NCBI RefSeq assembly: GCF_000222685.1
Contig: NZ_AFWJ01000002.1
Coordinates: forward strand, 26,307-90,306
Direction: 5' to 3'
From: Vibrio nigripulchritudo ATCC 27043
Lineage (GTDB): Bacteria; Pseudomonadota; Gammaproteobacteria; Enterobacterales; Vibrionaceae
Length of the DNA stretch: 64,000 nt
A model generated the notes under the pieces. It was given only the letters and a program-made list of their open reading frames with translations, was not told where the DNA came from and ran no database searches. Positions 26,455-36,184 of this stretch are shown in pieces (position 1 is the first letter of the stretch; each line of letters starts with the position of its first letter). The translations under genes and the position numbers were made by a program.

Positions 26455-26507
26455 TCTCGCTCCTTGCTCGACGGATCCTATAAGGTTAAGTGTGACACAT
26501 ACTGCAC
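26431..26507 (-). promoter_or_regulatory. Long inverted repeat enclosing the start site of the Crp-like gene
   Basis: AGTATGTGTCAC (26439-26450) and GTGACACATACT (26492-26503) are perfect 12-base inverted copies 41 bases apart. A GTGCA/GCAC pair extends them on the outside after a small bulge. In mRNA the ribosome site and start codon would sit in the loop, and codons 2-8 form one arm. It could be an RNA switch, or two operator halves. Confidence 0.6.
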
Positions 26508-26584
26508 GAATTTCCTGTGATATTGAGTGATTTATTTTTTACATTCGTTTGACGGTCAGGCAATCGAAGTCAGTTTCTGAGGTC

Positions 26585-27196
26585 TTAGCTTTGATAGCGG
26601 CACAGGAACATTTCTGCGGTTTCTTCTGCAATGGTTTTACATTCTTCTTCAGACAGTTCTGTTCTCATTCCCATCAGCTGCGGCCAGAAACCACTGCCCT
26701 TGATCAGGCTATGTAGCTGCCCGTTGGCAAACTCCGGGTCGAGCGCTTTTAGCTTTCCATCATCCATTGCAGCTTTGATCCAGCGGTGGATAGCTGTTTC
26801 CTGAGCTGAAATCTTTTCGATTTCTTTTTGGAGTTCCTCTGAGTTATAGAACAAATGCCCAAATGCCACGCGTGATAAGTCCAGATATTCGCGAGCACCA
26901 ATAAAGTCGAGCTCCATTTTCAGCATCTCTGCCAGTTGTGCTTTAAGCGATGTGTCTGGGCAATACTCAAGCTGAATATCTACCATAGCGCGTTTCCAGA
27001 GATCGGAAACCAAATGCATTACCAGGGTTTCTTTGGTCGCAAAGTGGTTATACACCGTGCGCTTTGAAACCCCCGCCAGTTGTGCGAGCTTATCCATGCT
27101 GGTGGCCTGAACGCCAAACTCCTTAAAAGCGCTGGTCGCTGCTTCTAATATGGCTTCTCGTTTCAGTTCACTTCGAGTCTTTTTTTTCTCAACCAT
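26585..27196 (-). CDS. TetR/AcrR-family regulator
   Basis: 203 residues from the ATG at 27196 (a TTG at 27226 is in frame). The helix-turn-helix is at about 12-58 with GVQATSMDKLAQLAGVSKRTVYNHFATKETL, a highly typical TetR sequence. The C-terminal half is all helical with a TetR_C-like pattern (EMLKMELDFIGAREYLDLSRVAF). It is divergent from the metallo-hydrolase gene, and three AGTTTACTTTT boxes lie between, so it probably represses that gene and itself. Confidence 0.88.
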   Translation of the reverse strand: MVEKKKTRSELKREAILEAATSAFKEFGVQATSMDKLAQLAGVSKRTVYNHFATKETLVMHLVSDLWKRAMVDIQLEYCPDTSLKAQLAEMLKMELDFIGAREYLDLSRVAFGHLFYNSEELQKEIEKISAQETAIHRWIKAAMDDGKLKALDPEFANGQLHSLIKGSGFWPQLMGMRTELSEEECKTIAEETAEMFLCRYQS

Positions 27197-27242
27197 TCTT
27201 TTGTCGTACGAAAGTGTTAATTTCAATTATTTTACACTGACC

Positions 27243-27293
27243 AGTTTACTTTTTGAAATGTTAAAAGTAAACTGCACCGTATAGTTTACTTTT
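27243..27293. promoter_or_regulatory. AGTTTACTTTT boxes between TetR and metallo-hydrolase genes
   Basis: AGTTTACTTTT at 27243-27253, its inverse AAAAGTAAACT at 27263-27273, and a third copy at 27283-27293, all 11 bases and exactly 20 bases apart start to start. The first two form a palindrome. The hydrolase ATG follows 12 bases after the third copy. Confidence 0.75.
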
Positions 27294-27304
27294 GGTATTC
27301 CAAT

Positions 27305-28402
27305 ATGAAACGTAACATTGCAATCGGTATAGGGGTCATCGTTATGGCAGCAGCAGGATACAAATTTACATCGTCTAACAATGTAGAAGGTAAGTTCGTT
27401 AACACCGACACCAGCTACGAGACTGGCGCAGCGAATATCTGGGAAATCACTAAAGCTTATGTAAAAGCTAATCGAGTGACGCCAACACCAAGCACGCAAA
27501 TTCCTGTGCTGCCAGTGACTGCCAATCAGCTTGCAGAAAAACACGACGCAATGTTTCGTCTGGGACATTCCACCATCTTAATGAGGTTGGATGGTAAGCT
27601 GATATTGACTGATCCGGTATTGAGCGAACGTGCTTCACCCGTTCAGTGGGCGGGTCCTAAGCGTTTTCATGAAAGCCCGATCAGTGGTGAGGACTTACCC
27701 GAAATTGACGTGGTCGTAATCAGTCACGACCATTACGATCACCTGGATAAAGACGCCATCAAATTGCTGGATGGCAAAGTGAAACAGTTCTTAACGCCGC
27801 TAAAAGTTGGTCAGCGCATGATTGAATGGGGAGTTAACCCTGACAAAGTGGTCGAAATGGATTGGTGGGATGAAATCAGTGTCGCTGGCATTAAGTTTGT
27901 AGCAACGCCGGCGCAGCACTTTTCTGGTCGTGGTGTATTCGACCGAGACCAAACGCTGTGGGCGAGCTGGGTCATTCAAAGTGAGCAACGCAATTTGTTC
28001 TTTAGTGGCGACAGTGGCTATTTCAAAGGGTTTAAAGAGATCGGTGAAAAATTCGGACCTTTTGATGTCACTATGGTTGAAACCGGCGCATACAACGAGC
28101 TGTGGAGTGATATCCACATGATGCCTGAAGGGAGTATGCAGGCACACCTGGATCTAACCGGTTCACACATGATGCCAATACACAACGGAACATTTGACCT
28201 GTCACTACACGATTGGTACGAACCCTTCGAGCGAGTGTTAAGTCTAGCCAAAGAGAATGATGTAACACTACTAACGCCTAAGTTTGGACAGGAAATTACG
28301 CTGGATAACATCCCACAAACTTCGCTTTGGTGGCGAGAAGTGGAAGGCGAGAAAACATGGGAAGAAGGGAAAATTGCCCAAAATACATTAAGTTTTAATT
28401 AA
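27305..28402 (+). CDS. Metallo-beta-lactamase-fold hydrolase, NAPE-PLD/RomA-like
   Basis: 365 residues. A short N-terminal hydrophobic segment (3-20) suggests a membrane anchor or signal. The zinc motif HDHYDH stands at 141-146, after a LGHSTILMRLDGKLILTDPVLS strand pair typical of the UlaG/RomA/NAPE-PLD branch; later histidines (AQHFSGR, FSGDSGY with D, IHNGTFDLS) complete the metal site. Such enzymes cleave phosphodiesters or lactones; substrate unknown. Control by the divergent TetR is likely. Confidence 0.88.
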   Translation: MKRNIAIGIGVIVMAAAGYKFTSSNNVEGKFVNTDTSYETGAANIWEITKAYVKANRVTPTPSTQIPVLPVTANQLAEKHDAMFRLGHSTILMRLDGKLILTDPVLSERASPVQWAGPKRFHESPISGEDLPEIDVVVISHDHYDHLDKDAIKLLDGKVKQFLTPLKVGQRMIEWGVNPDKVVEMDWWDEISVAGIKFVATPAQHFSGRGVFDRDQTLWASWVIQSEQRNLFFSGDSGYFKGFKEIGEKFGPFDVTMVETGAYNELWSDIHMMPEGSMQAHLDLTGSHMMPIHNGTFDLSLHDWYEPFERVLSLAKENDVTLLTPKFGQEITLDNIPQTSLWWREVEGEKTWEEGKIAQNTLSFN

Positions 28403-28482
28403 TATTACTGGTTAGTCGTTAACCTATTGATTCGATGAATGATAATCTCCTTGTTGCGTATTCGTGTGGCAAGGAGGTTTTC

Positions 28483-28731
28483 ATGTTAGATCCAATGGCG
28501 ATATCCGGCTACTTAGGTTGGTTTTTAGCCATTCTTTTCAGTTACCCACTAGTTCTGGTGGGCGTCCAGCTTGCGATTTTCAGCGAACAGAAGCGAAAGC
28601 GCGTGACCTTCTGGTTCAATATTGGTGTAGCCGCCGTACTGCTTATCCTGTTTTATTTTCACATGCAAACCGAGGTTATTTACGGTAAGTCACTGTTAGA
28701 TGCCTGGTACGCGCAAAACCCTAAGGAATAG
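28483..28731 (+). CDS. Small membrane protein
   Basis: 82 residues from the ATG at 28483, set by a near-perfect AAGGAGG 5 bases upstream; an upstream in-frame ATG at 28435 lacks one. Two membrane helices (about 8-30 and 42-60) and a short tail. No known family. It follows the metallo-hydrolase by 80 bases and converges with the DUF1289 gene. Confidence 0.65.
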   Translation: MLDPMAISGYLGWFLAILFSYPLVLVGVQLAIFSEQKRKRVTFWFNIGVAAVLLILFYFHMQTEVIYGKSLLDAWYAQNPKE

Positions 28732-28737
28732 CTCGTT

Positions 28738-29052
28738 TTATTCCAATGGTAATTCAGAAAGGCATTTGCGGCACAGGCAAGTGCCTGTTTTGTTTAACGC
28801 ACTGGTATCTCGTTTTTCGAGCTCAAAGCACCAGCAATGATTGCCACCAGCGCTTATCTCACAGTAAGTTGGGCTGCCACACTTCGCGCAGGCGTGGGTT
28901 TGTTTCTCACCGGAAAGCTTATTCATGACTTCCGAGCGTTCCTCTTCCGTCTTATCTTTCCAGCCGATGATTTCATTGATTGTACGGTAGCAACCGCTGC
29001 ACATACCTGCGTTATTTTTACATGCCGCAACACATGGTGACTTAATTGACAT
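28738..29052 (-). CDS. DUF1289 domain fused to cysteine-rich CWC domain
   Basis: 104 residues. The first half (SPCVAACKNNAGMCSGCYRT, EIIGW) is DUF1289, a small metal-binding fold with four cysteines. The second half (ACAKCGSPTYCE, NHCWCFEL, CLCRKC) is the CWC domain. Both are of unknown role and often stand as separate short proteins, so the fusion is a notable though not unique form. Twelve cysteines suggest two zinc or iron-sulfur sites. Confidence 0.8.
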   Translation of the reverse strand: MSIKSPCVAACKNNAGMCSGCYRTINEIIGWKDKTEEERSEVMNKLSGEKQTHACAKCGSPTYCEISAGGNHCWCFELEKRDTSALNKTGTCLCRKCLSELPLE

Positions 29053-29301
29053 TACTCTGCTTAAAATTTCTGGGGGCTTTAGCCCTTTTTGTTTGAGCCG
29101 AGTATATCACTCTTCCGTTGCAACCTTGGGGCAACTTCAAGAATTCTCTCATTAATCAATCGAATTCATATGCATTATGTCTACTATTTGAGTAGCGCTA
29201 ATATTCTTACGTACACAGAAATGCTTTGCTTAGACTTCGCTCGGTATAAACGGGCGTCATGGGTATTCCCATGGACCAAATCAAAAGATGCATAATCAAC
29301 G

Positions 29302-30255
29302 ATGAAAAATACAATAAATAATTTGATATCGGACACCGATCATGAGGTTTTGAGCAGCGAGTTAAAAAAGCTGCTGCTCACTCAGGATCGTTTTTACTTT
29401 TTCCTTGCCCACACTCCGGATTTTATTTACTTCAAAAACTCAAAACATGAATTTACTTATGCCAGTCAAGCTTTTGCCAACCTGACTCAACATCGCGACT
29501 GGAAAGAACTCAGGGGGAAAACAGACTTTGATATCTTTCCGAAAGAACATGCCAGCGTATATTTCAAAATGGAAGAAGACGTGATCAAGAAAGGGCAATC
29601 ACTCACTGAAATCGAAGAGCCTTATTATGATCTGAATGGCAACGTACGTTGGGTCAGTTCCAGTAAAAGACCAATTTATGACGAGTCGGGAGACATTGTG
29701 GGTCTGTTTGGCATTAGCCGCGATATTACGCGAATCAAAGAACTGGAAAATGAGTTGAAAAAACAGGCGTATTTCGATGTGCTTACGCATTTGCCAAACA
29801 GAAATTATCTGTTTCAGCATGCCGACAATATATTAGAGAGGGCTGAGCAGGAAGCGCGTGATGTGTATGTTTACTTTATTGACCTTGATGGATTCAAGCA
29901 GGTGAATGATCGCATGGGGCATAAAACCGGCGACTGCGTTCTCCAGGTTGCCGCCCAGCGTTTAAGAAAACATTTTGGTGATGTTGGGCATGTGAGCCGG
30001 ATTGGTGGTGACGAGTTTATCGGAATGGCACTGAGTAACGACGATTTTGAACGTAAGGTAGGCATCGCAAACAATGTGATTGAGTCACTCAACGAACCTA
30101 TTTTAGTGGATGGGAAATCCATTCATGTCGGGTGTAGCATTGGCATTTCAACCTATCCCCAGCACGGGACGGACATCAGCCACCTGATTCTGATGGCAGA
30201 CAAGGCCATGTATCGGGCAAAAAATGCCGGAAAAAATACGTTTCGTAGTATTTAA
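29302..30255 (+). CDS. PAS-GGDEF diguanylate cyclase
   Basis: 317 residues without membrane segments. A PAS domain (about 28-145, with YFKNSKHEFTYASQAFAN and VGLFGISRDIT) is followed by a coiled linker and a GGDEF domain (about 155-317). The signature GGDEF at 235-239 is intact, so it should make cyclic di-GMP from two GTP. The RxxD inhibitory site expected five residues upstream is absent. The PAS ligand is unknown. The gene stands alone. Confidence 0.92.
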   Translation: MKNTINNLISDTDHEVLSSELKKLLLTQDRFYFFLAHTPDFIYFKNSKHEFTYASQAFANLTQHRDWKELRGKTDFDIFPKEHASVYFKMEEDVIKKGQSLTEIEEPYYDLNGNVRWVSSSKRPIYDESGDIVGLFGISRDITRIKELENELKKQAYFDVLTHLPNRNYLFQHADNILERAEQEARDVYVYFIDLDGFKQVNDRMGHKTGDCVLQVAAQRLRKHFGDVGHVSRIGGDEFIGMALSNDDFERKVGIANNVIESLNEPILVDGKSIHVGCSIGISTYPQHGTDISHLILMADKAMYRAKNAGKNTFRSI

Positions 30256-30334
30256 AGCCGTCATCTTTATTTGGTACGAGATGTGTTGATTAATGTCCGG
30301 TGAGAATCTGCGTACTGGAGGTGATGTTTGACTG

Positions 30335-31195
30335 TTAGTTGGCGTCGTGAATGCGTTCCAGCGCTTCTACTCGCCTAAATTCGGATTCTGAGAAAGACTG
30401 GTTTCTGAGTGACGCAATGGATTGCGCTTTTTCCTCTGAACTTGAGGTGGCTTGATTGATGGCATCGCGCTGGCTTAAATAAGATTTTATTCGTGAGTCA
30501 AACTCTGCACGCTGATTGTCCAGGTCGGCAAGCCGGTTCGCGGCTTCCTCTCCCACCAAATCTGCTCTTGCAAGATGTTTTTCCTGTTCAGATAAATTAT
30601 TAAGGCCATTCAACTTTTCTACTAGGCTGGCGTTCTTATCGCTGCGTTGTATGTAGTCTGGCTTAGACGCGAGATATTGCTGCCATTGATGGTTAAAGTC
30701 GGAGGCGCTTGTGGCTTGCTGTTGTAAGCGTAATTTTTCTAGCGCCATTTCCCGAATCAGATTTTCCTCAGCAAAATAGTTGTCGCGCTCAAGCTCATAG
30801 AAATATTCAGCTTGTACGTCCAATACTTTGGCGTGAAGATCTTGCAGCGCATTAAGGTCTAGCACTTCATAGTCGGTAGGTGCGAGTTCGTTCAGCGCAA
30901 GTTTGTATTCGATAAATTTATCGAATTCCACATCTTTGATTTTTAAGATTGGGATCGAGCGATTGAAACTGAGTGCTTGGTTTTTTATGTCGCTTAAAGG
31001 CTGTTCACCCATGGTTGCAAGAAAGTAATCAATGACCTTACGGGAAGACTCCTGATCTACTTCTGTCCCCTGTAATGAACCGAACTTCCGGTTAACTGCG
31101 TCATTGCCTTCGCCAACATTTTGGGAAAGAAAAAAGACCGCCGCCACACTCCCCGAGGCGATGATAATTGCGATAAGCAGAGCGATCTTTTTCAT
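30335..31195 (-). CDS. lifO: Lipase-specific foldase (lipase chaperone)
   Basis: 286 residues. One N-terminal membrane helix anchors it in the inner membrane, and a long, charged, mostly helical periplasmic part wraps the lipase to fold it before type II secretion. The RxxFDY-like family motif is not obvious, but NRKFGSLQGTEVD near residue 35-48 and the helix-rich LREQ/EAxRLAxLDxxR region are characteristic, as is its place 12 bases after the lipase gene. It is second in a two-gene operon. Confidence 0.85.
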   Translation of the reverse strand: MKKIALLIAIIIASGSVAAVFFLSQNVGEGNDAVNRKFGSLQGTEVDQESSRKVIDYFLATMGEQPLSDIKNQALSFNRSIPILKIKDVEFDKFIEYKLALNELAPTDYEVLDLNALQDLHAKVLDVQAEYFYELERDNYFAEENLIREMALEKLRLQQQATSASDFNHQWQQYLASKPDYIQRSDKNASLVEKLNGLNNLSEQEKHLARADLVGEEAANRLADLDNQRAEFDSRIKSYLSQRDAINQATSSSEEKAQSIASLRNQSFSESEFRRVEALERIHDAN

Positions 31196-31207
31196 AGTAT
31201 GTACCTT

Positions 31208-32484
<1,277 letters not shown>

Positions 32485-33261
32485 TTAGCAACAATCAGGC
32501 GCACAGCAGGTAACTTTGTTAATGCTTAGCGATGGTTTGCTTTCAACGCAGCATTCGTCGCCTTCATCACAGCAGTTGCCTCTGTTTTCTTCACAACAAT
32601 CTGTATCGCAACACACTTTTCTTCCAAGCTCCGTTTCTTCGGAAAGGTAGAAGTTAGTGAATTTGGTGATGAATTCCTCTGAAACAGATTTTTCAGCAAC
32701 TCCAGTTTCCATAAGCTTCTTCTGCCATTTTTGCGTTTTTGGCAGATCGCTCAGAAAGTCAAAACCCGTGTACTGTTTCACAATGTGAGCGCGATGAAGA
32801 AGTGGTAGCCAGGCTATATCTACGTTGCTGATCTCTTCACCACTGAAGAACGGACCTTCGTTCAGAGCTTTCTCTGCTTTTTCAAAAGCGGAAATCAACT
32901 TGGCGCCTCGTTCTTTCAGAGTCTCTTCGTCTTTACTGCGCATTGTGCTGCATTGCGTCAGGTAGTGCTTTGTTGCCTGATAACTCCAGGCACGGTTAAT
33001 CGCTTTTTGCTCGGGAGTCAGGTTGGGCTGAAGTGGGGTTGTGACTTCATCGATGTACTCCGCGATCGCGTCGGACTCAAACAATGCCTGACCAGAGTCG
33101 GTAACTAACAGTGGCACCTGTCCGTTAGGAGAAAGCTCCAAAAACCAATCTGGCTTGTCGCTCAAGCTGATGTATTCAATGTCGTAAGGCACTTTTTTCG
33201 CTTCAAGCAAAGCGGTGACACGTTGTACAAATGGGCAGATTGTAAAGCTGATAATTTTCAT
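32485..33261 (-). CDS. Glutathione S-transferase with metallothionein-like cysteine tail
   Basis: 258 residues. Residues 1-75 form the thioredoxin-like GST domain (FTICPFVQRVTALLEAKKVP with C9, cis-proline in QVPLL, ESDAI for glutathione), and 85-205 the helical domain. The last 42 residues hold six Cys-Cys pairs (217/218, 222/223, 230/231, 237/238, 252/253, 257/258) and end in CCAPDCC. Such a tail is not usual in GSTs and could bind soft metals or metalloids. It follows sigZ by 97 bases on the same strand. Confidence 0.85.
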   Translation of the reverse strand: MKIISFTICPFVQRVTALLEAKKVPYDIEYISLSDKPDWFLELSPNGQVPLLVTDSGQALFESDAIAEYIDEVTTPLQPNLTPEQKAINRAWSYQATKHYLTQCSTMRSKDEETLKERGAKLISAFEKAEKALNEGPFFSGEEISNVDIAWLPLLHRAHIVKQYTGFDFLSDLPKTQKWQKKLMETGVAEKSVSEEFITKFTNFYLSEETELGRKVCCDTDCCEENRGNCCDEGDECCVESKPSLSINKVTCCAPDCC

Positions 33262-33358
33262 TTTTTCTGTTCTCTCTTGGTGATTTGTCTATAAGACGCA
33301 GGGGCTCAGAAAAAGACGAAGAAAAAATGAAAAAATTACCTCGAAAGAGCGACAGACT

Positions 33359-33904
33359 TTAACAGCTATCGCAGCTTTTTGATTTTGAATCGCAATCTAT
33401 CATGCCGCCATTTTTCCCTAAGGTGACATGGCAACAGTCTTCAAACTGCTTTTTGAGCTCTTGTCTGGCTTTATGAACGCGAGACTTGAGGGTGGAGTAA
33501 CTAATGTTCTCCTGAAGTGCCAGAGATTTTTGAGATTCCTGCTGAATATCAACGGCGAAAATCAGTTTGGCGCTCTGTTCTGGTAGTGTCTGAATGAAAG
33601 GAAGCAGGCAGCGAGAAAAGTCCTGTGTTGGCTCTTCTTCTGCATTGGCATACCACAGATCTCGCTCGTCTACCGAGGACTGTCGAGCTCGCTTGCGGTA
33701 AAAATCCATAATGGCGTTGTTTGCGATCTGGAAAAGCCACGACTTCAGGCTTTCCCAGTTTTGTACCGTATCCAGCTTTTCGTATGTTTTGACTAATACG
33801 TCCTGCAGAATATCTTCGACATCATCTGGGCTGGATACCCGAGAATGTAAGAATGCTTTGAGGCTTTGTTGATATTCCTGCCATACGGTCTCGAAATTTT
33901 TCAT
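33359..33904 (-). CDS. sigZ: ECF-type sigma factor, SigZ-like
   Basis: 181 residues. Region 2 (about 8-75) includes DVEDILQDVLVKTYEKL and WLFQIANNAIMDFYRKR; region 4 (about 108-155) includes LPEQSAKLIFAVDIQQESQKSLALQ and STLKSRVHKARQEL. The tail has CC at 157-158, then C171, C178 and C181; this matches my memory of the cysteine ending in SigZ proteins. No anti-sigma gene is next to it, so the cysteines themselves may respond to metal or redox state. The GST gene downstream is a likely target or partner. Confidence 0.85.
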   Translation of the reverse strand: MKNFETVWQEYQQSLKAFLHSRVSSPDDVEDILQDVLVKTYEKLDTVQNWESLKSWLFQIANNAIMDFYRKRARQSSVDERDLWYANAEEEPTQDFSRCLLPFIQTLPEQSAKLIFAVDIQQESQKSLALQENISYSTLKSRVHKARQELKKQFEDCCHVTLGKNGGMIDCDSKSKSCDSC

Positions 33905-34006
33905 AGCGTGGTGTTCTCGTACAATTGCGAAATCCCCAGTGACCTAGATTATCAAAGCAAGATCATTATCAAAACAGCATCATTACCAAAACAGCGTCAG
34001 AGCTGA

Positions 34007-34306
34007 TTACTTTTTAAGGATGGCTGCGCATTCTGAATAGCTAGGGCTGTCGCCTTCACCAAAATCCCAAATCTGCTTAGACGCGTAGTAAGCGTAATCT
34101 TTGTTGGCGGGGTATTCTCTCTTTCGTTCTAATTTTTTATTGATGTAGATGGTTCTCATCTCCGATCTCTGATTGTAATTCAGTTCACGAGACTGAGAAC
34201 AAATATGGCTTAAACCTTCAAATGCATAAGCCGTAATTTCTTTCTTCCACGAGCTCGCATAGCTGGTGGACGATAATAATATGAGCAATAAAACTGACTT
34301 CTTCAC
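34007..34306 (-). CDS. Small secreted hypothetical protein
   Basis: 99 residues with a signal peptide (MKKSVLLLILLSSTSYASS, cut near YAS). The mature part is basic and has two cysteines (about residues 37 and 93) that may pair. No family recognised. It lies between sigZ and the arsenite exporter gene, all on the minus strand, with more than 100 bases on each side. Confidence 0.55.
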   Translation of the reverse strand: MKKSVLLLILLSSTSYASSWKKEITAYAFEGLSHICSQSRELNYNQRSEMRTIYINKKLERKREYPANKDYAYYASKQIWDFGEGDSPSYSECAAILKK

Positions 34307-34524
34307 TTGGCTTCCAACCCTAACTCTGAATTTGCAGCTAACCTAGCAGTGCTAAGTTGATTTTTCGAGATAACACGTTGAACAATATGATTAAAATATA
34401 AAGATTCTTTTTATGAAGTACCCGAGGAATCACTCGGGTACTAACAATTGTAGCAACGTATATGAGCTCTGCGAGAAGAGATTTGGCTGGTGTTTTTTTG
34501 GCTCAGTTATCAGTTTGTAATTGC

Positions 34525-35550
34525 TCAGCTATTCGATTCAACTGGTGAAAAATCCGTTTTCGTTCTATTGGCGAAAGCCACCAGAGAGAGCATTACCGGA
34601 ACCTCAACCAGCACACCAACGATGGTCGCCAGTGCGGCACCTGAGTGAACCCCAAACAGGCTGATAGCCACAGCAACCGCAAGTTCGAAGAAATTCGATG
34701 CACCTATCATTGCACCTGGAGCCGCGACACAATGAGGTTGTTTCGACTTCTTCATCCAGTAATACGCAATCGCGAAGATAAGATAGGTTTGAATAAGTAA
34801 AGGGATAGAAATCAACACAATGTCGATTGGGTTATCAAGAATTGTATTCGCCTGAAAGCCAAACAAGAGAATGACAGTACCCACCAATCCAACAATGGAA
34901 AGAGGTTTGATGGTATTTCCAAGTGCATCGACCTTTTTCTGATCTTTCAGGAAGTGCCTTGTTGCTACCCCAGCGACCAAAGGCACGATGACAAACAGAG
35001 ATACAGACAGAAGCAAGGTATCCCAAGGAACAGTAATGTCGGTCATTCCTAAAAGAAGCGCGGCAATAGGGGCAAACGCGAGCACCATGATGATGTCGTT
35101 GATGGCGACCTGTACCAGAGTGTAGTTTGCGTCACCTTTCGTTAACTGGCTCCACACAAAAACCATGGCTGTACAAGGTGCAACACCCAGTAAAATCATG
35201 CCCGCGATGTACTGCTCTGCCAAATCATCGACAATCCAGTTGCCAAACACATATCGCATAAACACAACCGCAAGTAGAGCCATGGTGAAGGGTTTCATCA
35301 GCCAGTTAATAACCACGGTGATGAGTATGCCTTGCGGTCTCTGATGAATTTTTTTAACGGACGAGAAGTCTATTTGCATCATCATTGGGTAGATCATCAG
35401 CCAGATCAGTACCGCGATAACCATATTGATTTGTGCATACTGTAGCGACGCTAAATACGAGAAAAAGTGAGGGAAAACATATCCACCTAAAACCCCAGCG
35501 ATCATGCCGAGACCGACCCAAACACTTAAAAATCGTTCAAAAATACCCAT
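34525..35550 (-). CDS. acr3: ACR3-family arsenite efflux transporter
   Basis: 341 residues from the ATG at 35550, preferred over the GTG at 35559 because the family begins [12 protein letters not shown]. Ten membrane helices. The conserved [13 protein letters not shown] holds the essential cysteine, and the late [24 protein letters not shown] is the family signature. It exports arsenite through the inner membrane, driven by proton exchange. No ArsR or ArsC gene lies next to it, but a twin ATATATGC-type repeat sits upstream. Confidence 0.93.
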   Translation of the reverse strand: MGIFERFLSVWVGLGMIAGVLGGYVFPHFFSYLASLQYAQINMVIAVLIWLMIYPMMMQIDFSSVKKIHQRPQGILITVVINWLMKPFTMALLAVVFMRYVFGNWIVDDLAEQYIAGMILLGVAPCTAMVFVWSQLTKGDANYTLVQVAINDIIMVLAFAPIAALLLGMTDITVPWDTLLLSVSLFVIVPLVAGVATRHFLKDQKKVDALGNTIKPLSIVGLVGTVILLFGFQANTILDNPIDIVLISIPLLIQTYLIFAIAYYWMKKSKQPHCVAAPGAMIGASNFFELAVAVAISLFGVHSGAALATIVGVLVEVPVMLSLVAFANRTKTDFSPVESNS

Positions 35551-35620
35551 AGGAATCACTCGTTAATCAAACATGTCAGTTTATCTGTGACAAATGACAG
35601 CCTGATGATTGGTTAAATTT

Positions 35621-35644
35621 GCATATATGCATTTGCGTATATGT
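35621..35644. promoter_or_regulatory. Tandem GCATATATGC / GCGTATATGT boxes before acr3
   Basis: GCATATATGC (35621-35630, perfect palindrome) and GCGTATATGT (35635-35644) are direct repeats 14 bases apart, about 70 bases upstream of acr3. ArsR-family repressors commonly bind such ATAT-centred boxes, so this is a candidate arsenic-responsive operator; the regulator itself is outside the window or elsewhere. Confidence 0.5.
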
Positions 35645-36007
35645 TAGTTCAATTGCTTTCACTGTCAATCGAAAATTGAGCATCCAAATGAACGAGATCT
35701 ATTGATTCAGCCTGATAGATATTGAGGTGTGAATAGGGGAGTGAGTGCCATTGGGCGTTTTTTCAATACCTTGGGCAATTCTGCTTTTTGCCTGCTTCGA
35801 AGGGGATAACTCGAGTGATTTGAACAAACTAAAGTCTGTAATAAAAAATTCACTAAATTGAGTAAGTTGCATCCAGACCTTTTTCAATAAGGCTTTATGG
35901 TACTTAGGAGTTCAGCTCCGGCTGGGGTGGCACTGCGAGCAATATTGAAAAAAATCAGAAATGTCATTACATTGAAATTATAGTGTAACAAAACAATGGG
36001 TGAGAAG
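35645..36007. other. Gene-free stretch upstream of the small ORF
   Basis: No convincing gene. A 62-codon open frame on the minus strand (35699-35887) has no ribosome site or family look. The last 40 bases are AT-rich and include TTGAAA and TATAGT elements that could be a promoter for the 33-residue ORF. Confidence 0.35.
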
Positions 36008-36109
36008 ATGCAGCATCAAGAAATGATTCAACATTCACATTTCGGCGTAGTAAGCCGTACCGTATTATTTTCACTCGTATCAGTCGTTTGTATCCTGATG
36101 ATTATATGA
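36008..36109 (+). CDS. Possible 33-residue membrane peptide
   Basis: ATG at 36008 after a purine-rich GGGTGAGAAG and a plausible promoter. The peptide begins MQHQEMIQHSHFG and ends in a 16-residue hydrophobic stretch rich in V, L and I, suitable for a membrane anchor. A strong terminator follows 16 bases later, so the unit would be a transcript of about 150 bases. It could be a true small protein or an RNA with a chance ORF. Confidence 0.45.
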   Translation: MQHQEMIQHSHFGVVSRTVLFSLVSVVCILMII

Positions 36110-36124
36110 GTGTAGATCACAAAT

Positions 36125-36166
36125 AAGCCCCAGACTTCATTATTGAACTCTGGGGCTTTTTCTTTT
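36125..36166 (+). terminator. Strong terminator after the small ORF
   Basis: AAGCCCCAGA pairs with TCTGGGGCTT, with an inner TTCA/TGAA helix, followed by TTTTCTTTTT. It also lies in the convergent gap before the racemase stop. Confidence 0.88.
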
Positions 36167-36184
36167 TATCTCTGCTAAATATCA

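Noticed and set aside
35699-35887. 62-codon open frame on the minus strand beyond acr3
   Set aside because: No ribosome site, no family resemblance and no conserved-looking features; probably chance.
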